DNA of 64,000 nt. Origin: Heterobilharzia americana. Its lineage: Eukaryota > Platyhelminthes > Trematoda > Strigeidida > Schistosomatidae. The translations under genes were made by a program, and so were the position numbers. Where the stretch lies: positions 66,779,160 to 66,843,159 of the forward strand of contig OX104130.1 in assembly GCA_944470555.2 (NCBI GenBank), written 5' to 3'. The notes below the pieces were generated by a model that ran no database searches, had not been told where the DNA came from, and saw nothing but the letters and a program-made list of their open reading frames with translations. Below, piece by piece: positions 36,788 through 64,000 of the stretch (within the stretch, counting starts at the first letter, position 1; each line of letters opens with the position of its first letter).

Positions 36788-37195
36788 TGCTCGTTGGTGA
36801 CTAGCTTCGAGAAGTATTCCCGAAGTTCCAATGACAAGTCGTGACCGGTGGAGTCAAAGCCTGATGGCCGTGAGGAAAAATACTCAACGATGACATTGGG
36901 TGGCGGTTTGCGCTATATCGTGAACTAACAGAAGTTTGAAATATGGAGCATTGGATTCTGACCCAGTGGCTCAATGGTAACGCGCTGGTCGCGGAACCTG
37001 AAGGTCGCGGGTTCGATCCCTGCTGGTGGGGTGGTGGGTGCACACTGCTGAGGAGTCCCATACTAGGATGAAACAGCTGTCCAGTGCTCCCAGGTTTCCT
37101 TTGTTCCTCCAACTGATGTCAGTCTTCGATGAATAACAACTTGAAATATTTCCAAATCTCCACAACCCCCTCAAAATATTTCTTGGTTGGAAGGA
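36788..37195 (+). repeat. Beta SINE, full-length unit with hammerhead
   Basis: A 5' body of about 170 bases leads into a tRNA-like segment with A box TGGCTCAATGGTAACGCG (36967-36984) and B box GGTTCGATCCC (37010-37020). A perfect hammerhead follows (37035-37092), then a 100-base tail ending ctccacaaccccctcaaaat. The same tail precedes the unit at 36696-36785, giving a tandem, satellite-like arrangement. Confidence 0.85.
37035..37092 (+). ncRNA. Hammerhead ribozyme, beta type, intact
   Basis: Type I hammerhead. Stem I pairs CACUG (37043-37047) with CAGUG (37082-37086). Beyond an internal loop it continues as UGGG (37035-37038) with CCCA (37089-37092). The core is CUGAGGA (37048-37054). Stem II is GUCC/GGAU with one wobble (37055-37069), followed by GAA (37070-37072). 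Stem III is AC/GU with loop AGCU, and the cleavage triplet GUC ends at 37081. The internal loop in stem I facing the stem II loop is where natural hammerheads make their activating contact. Sequence outside the core differs from the alpha type. Confidence 0.85.
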
Positions 37196-37225
37196 AATAT
37201 TTCTTCGCTGATACATGCCTAATTC

Positions 37226-38520
37226 GACTTTCATCATTTCAACTATCCTTTAGCTAGCGCATACAATGTGTAAACTTTCAAACATGCGAAATAGACACAG
37301 AGTATTCTCACACCACATACTTTATCATAACAAAGACAATTATTCAGTGTGTACACAGAATGTAATAATATTACAGAGAAAGAAAGAAAAGAACCAACAG
37401 GTTTACGTGATAGATTAATTAATTATTGTCCAGTGTTCCATTCCACTGAAGTGTCAAGACAGAGAGAGAGATTCCTTACTTCAGTGAAAATAAGAAATCA
37501 CAATATGAACAAATAAATAACCATTATAGAATGGAGCGATGGATGATTATACAACAGAGATGAGAGCGAATATGAAACGAAGGGATATTTTGCATTTATA
37601 CTTACAAATGAAGAACAAAACACATCGAAGCAAAGTACGAGTATAAGAGAAATACTGTGTGTACGCACACACACACACACACATACACAAAGGCCATGCC
37701 ATAAATTAACATTTTATTCGAATAGTATTTAATAAAACAAAGTTGGACAGAAACATTGAAGATAAGGTGTTGTATATTTGTACAATTATCAATAGTCATT
37801 TTTAGTTAAAGATTATCGAGAATAATAATGATAGTAATAGTAATAATAATAAAATTATACATTGAGGAAAGAAAATTGTACACTCAGCGGTGAGATTTAC
37901 TAGTACATTACACATCACACCACAAACATTCGTCTACTGTCTGCACACATGTAAACCGACTGGAAAGCAGCGGAGCGCTGCTTTTGTATGTGAGTACATA
38001 CATATCCATATACACATATTGAAGACTGCTTTGTGTGTACGTAAGTGAATACACAAACACACATGAGAGTTTAGTCAAAGGTGAGTGAAAAGTTAACAAG
38101 CACTTATTCGCGTAGAAAAAAAACAACAGAAGAAATACAAAACGGAAGTATGATGGGAAGCCAATTGGAGGATGTAAGTAGTATTATTATTAGTATTATT
38201 TGTTACATGAAATAAACAACACATCCAGAGATGAATATATAGATATGCATATATCCTGAGGTAAAGTCAGTTATAAAGGTAGAGTATTATTATTATTACT
38301 AATGATGATAATGATAATAATTTAACTGGAAGACAATGTAAATGATCATTAGTTCCATTCATTTATAATATTGCACACAAAACTGTAGCTAAGTTCAAAG
38401 CTTACAATCAAGTTAGTACATGTGTCTACCTCATCAATGAAGGTATATGCCAGTGAAATAAATGCAGTCGCTTAGGAGAATATACACATAGAAAACACAA
38501 CGGGGCGCATTATATAAAAT
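37226..38520. other. AT-rich low-complexity stretch downstream of AGAP
   Basis: Contains a CA run near 37665-37682, (AAT)n-like tracts near 37820-37860 and 38180-38330, and no credible coding frame. It lies downstream of the AGAP stop codon, so part may be an extended 3' UTR if the first poly(A) signal is skipped. Confidence 0.5.
37657..37687. repeat. (CA)n microsatellite
   Basis: A run of about nine CA units, preceded by gtgtgtac, which makes a small GT/CA inverted arrangement. Confidence 0.9.
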
Positions 38521-38528
38521 ACATTGAT

Positions 38529-38534
38529 TTTATT
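38529..38534 (-). promoter_or_regulatory. Possible AGAP polyadenylation signal
   Basis: AATAAA on the minus strand, 12 bases after the AGAP stop codon. If used, the 3' UTR would be very short. The surrounding sequence is AT-rich, so chance occurrence is possible. Confidence 0.4.
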
Positions 38535-38546
38535 CTCCTGCTTATT

Positions 38547-61581
<23,035 letters not shown>

Positions 61582-61930
61582 CTATTACACATAGCACAGT
61601 AAAATGAATATCTGAAACAGGAAAAGTCAACGGAAACAAAACAATTGAAAACATTAGATCTTTTAGTCAAGAACGAAAACGTTAATACAAATAACTGGAT
61701 GATTAAAAGGTAAACTTAAGTAAAAAAAAAACAACAACAGTAAATTGTTTTAAGTTAATTAAGGTTAACAGGATCCTCTCAAATACGCTGGTACGGTCAA
61801 GGGTAGAAAGATTCGGTTAGGTTTTCGGAAATTCTCTCATGCAATCAGATGTCAGTAGTCTCTGCCAAGAAAGCCCTACTCAGCGACTTCGAGAAGGAAA
61901 GAAAAGAAACACATTCAACTACCCTGTGCT
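61582..61930. other. AGAP intron, upstream of the first visible exon
   Basis: AT-rich. No further AGAP exon was found here. Confidence 0.45.
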
Positions 61931-61934
61931 CATC

Positions 61935-62090
61935 TGTGTAGCAGGCAGTGGGCCACACCTACTGTGTAAGGGCTAGTGACACCACGTCGCTGCCGAAACC
62001 TCGGTAGGTGAGGGAGAGTTCGAACCCATGAACTACTAGTTCATAGTCATCTTTCTAAACTAATGGGCCACAGCTTCACTCTCACGGACT
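61935..62090 (-). repeat. Epsilon tRNA-derived short repeat
   Basis: Contains ccgaaacctcggtaggtgag, gagttcgaacccatg (B-box complement, well kept) and aactaatgggccacagcttc (A-box complement). Confidence 0.7.
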
Positions 62091-62094
62091 TCAT

Positions 62095-64000
62095 TGGGGG
62101 TAAGGGTGTCTGTTATGTGGTACAGGATTACTGAATACTCAGAGTCCTTCGATGGGAGTTAGTCAATGTCACTATAGGACTTTCTGTGGCAGGTTCTATA
62201 CTGATATGTCAGTCTGCAGCTTGAAGTCACCGCATAACGGTGAAAGTTGTCAAGTTGAAAAACTCTGATCCCAAGCCGATAGTCATATGGGCTACAGAAA
62301 TAGTGACGAATAACATACCAATCTAATTCAGTCACTAGAAACTATTTCAATGCAGCTCATAAACTATCTAACTGATTCCGTTCAAATCTAAGTTGTATGG
62401 TGCATTTCTTGTTGTCCATGAAATGTGCAGATCATGTACACAATAAACAAAAAAGCAAGATAAATATCTCAGTAAATGGATACTACAATGTTTAAATGAT
62501 CCGCTAATAAAAGCAAGAATTATTTGATTCACAACATTTACAAACAGATTATAAAATGCATACGTAATTCATTGGTAGGTAACACTAAAAGCGTTTAATG
62601 TAAATAGTAAACCGAACAATACTTAGCTGAAGGTAAAATGTATCACGAATAGACTTTATCGATTTCGTAAACCCTAACATCTGTGTACGTGATATACGTC
62701 ACTATTTCACTTACTTTTCCAAAACAATCATCTAACTACCACATAATATGAAGTAATAGTAGGCCCTTGAACTTATTTATATCGCCTAGCTAAATTGGTG
62801 ATAGCTTTTTATAAAACACCTACGTAAAAAAATTAATGAAGCTGCATTATTCAAATAGCTTGAAACCTAACATGGTAAATAATCCCATAACAAGTAAGTA
62901 CCACAGTTTAATATGACGATGGTAATAATAGTCAGCCAGTGAAAACCAGAATAGGGCGTAGTGTTACTGCATAACGGTTCAAGTTACGACAACCTCATAT
63001 CAAAAAGTTGTCGAAAGTCATAAGAAGAGAAGAACAAAGGATAAGCGACTAATATAAAATTTGATTTGACAGTTAAGATGCAGATAATGTAAGGGTGTAT
63101 CTACCCCCCCCCCCTCCTCCCTTCCCGACACCAATTCTCGGTCATCCCACAAACCCCTACACTTGCGTACACAACACTGATGACATGTGTCATTTTAGTC
63201 ACCTTCAACTATTTTTCAGTGTGAACCTAATATTGAGTGGCAAGGTGGACGATCGCTAAGCATGTGTAACACATGCCTCAGTCGTCTGTGGCAATGAAGG
63301 TTTACAACCTCACCAATATAACCTGCCCCTTGAACTTAAAAATTTACACCTGGTCGCACTAAACACGGGTGATAATGCAGACGAAAAATGCCAGTGGTAA
63401 AATCAATCTTGAAATGAATATGAAAGATTAGCATCATTACAAGGATGTAGTATTCAGGCAAAAGTATAGTCAAGAACTAAGGTTATTTTCTACTACAGGT
63501 AAACACAGATACACTACCTTAATGCCTTTAAAAAATTGAGTAGAAACAATAATTTGCGTTATTATTATAGAGGCTGAACAACACCCAGTGATAGTAATAG
63601 AAAAGATATACAACTAGAAATAAATATTTCAGACTTCCGACTGACAGTTTATCACTTTGAAGAACGTTTTCATGGGACTGTATGATTCAAAGCAATTTAT
63701 TGGAATAGTTGTTTCCTCACTGATCTTAAAAAGTGCCTAATAAAAGACGGGAAGGAGTGGATAATGTAGGTTTTCCGCTGACTCGGCAAGGAGGGATAAT
63801 TTACTTGTTTTCAACCAAAGATTTTGTGCTAATTTGTCACTATTTAGATAGATACATGACTCATACACAATACAATTGTAACGCATTCAAAACCTTCCAG
63901 TTTCGATTCCTAGGCTGCCTCACCTCTTCATTGCCAAGCTCTACCATTTGTCAGTTATCTTTCATTATTAAATGTAAGTACATTTTGTGTACTTGCTGAT
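62095..64000. other. AGAP intron, no supported gene
   Basis: AT-rich sequence with a poly-C run of about 13 at 63103-63115. The frame 63733-63999 has no family features. The PH-domain start and GTPase-like domain of AGAP should lie further right. Confidence 0.5.

Noticed and set aside
36487..37112. Open frames on both strands
   Set aside because: They lie entirely within beta repeats, including the palindrome, and are non-coding.
63733..63999. Plus-strand frame reaching the right edge
   Set aside because: No domain motif and it lies inside the probable AGAP intron.

Overview
The window is nuclear DNA of a trematode, almost certainly a blood fluke (Schistosoma). The reasons are an AT-rich background, genes split into small exons with some introns only 32 and 46 bases long, many decayed non-LTR and Penelope-like retroelements, and several copies of tRNA-derived short repeats that carry hammerhead ribozymes, as in the known schistosome Sm-alpha family. 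No bacterial or viral gene organisation, CRISPR array or operon is present.

Two host genes are visible, both on the minus strand and both incomplete. At 4682-5279 are the first three exons of a Ste20-group kinase of the SLK/STK10 type; they cover the kinase domain from the glycine loop to just before the DFG motif. From 61581 down to 38547 are the last six exons of an AGAP (centaurin-gamma) ArfGAP: part of the PH domain, the zinc-finger ArfGAP domain, ankyrin repeats and a long Ser/Pro/Gln-rich tail with the stop codon. The exon phases join without error into 583 residues. The N-terminal GTPase-like part lies beyond the right edge.

Everything else is intergenic or intronic and mostly repeat-derived. 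1-2890: decayed RTE-like retrotransposon (family A). 6.2-7.1 kb: antisense CR1-type reverse transcriptase relic. About 7.3-13.5 kb: a higher-GC island of broken minus-strand frames that I could not identify, with a related 260-base segment at 10977 and 13561. 14.85-18.06 kb and 44.89-47.87 kb: two very similar RTE-like copies (family B) that share the same disabling lesions. 19.5-20.1, 41.5-42.0 and 54.6-54.9 kb (and perhaps 25.0-25.4 kb): Penelope-like remnants. 28.9-35.3 kb: several family A copies, one nested in another. Dispersed among them are five short repeat families with tRNA-like pol III boxes; I call them alpha, beta, gamma, delta and epsilon. Alpha, beta and gamma share the same layout, a tRNA-like head followed by a hammerhead motif.

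The most interesting content is this set of hammerhead repeats. Two motifs keep the full catalytic core, pairable helices and a GUC cleavage triplet (minus strand about 36241-36292; plus strand about 37035-37092). Four more keep the core with weaker helices. Many of the short repeats occur as inverted pairs.
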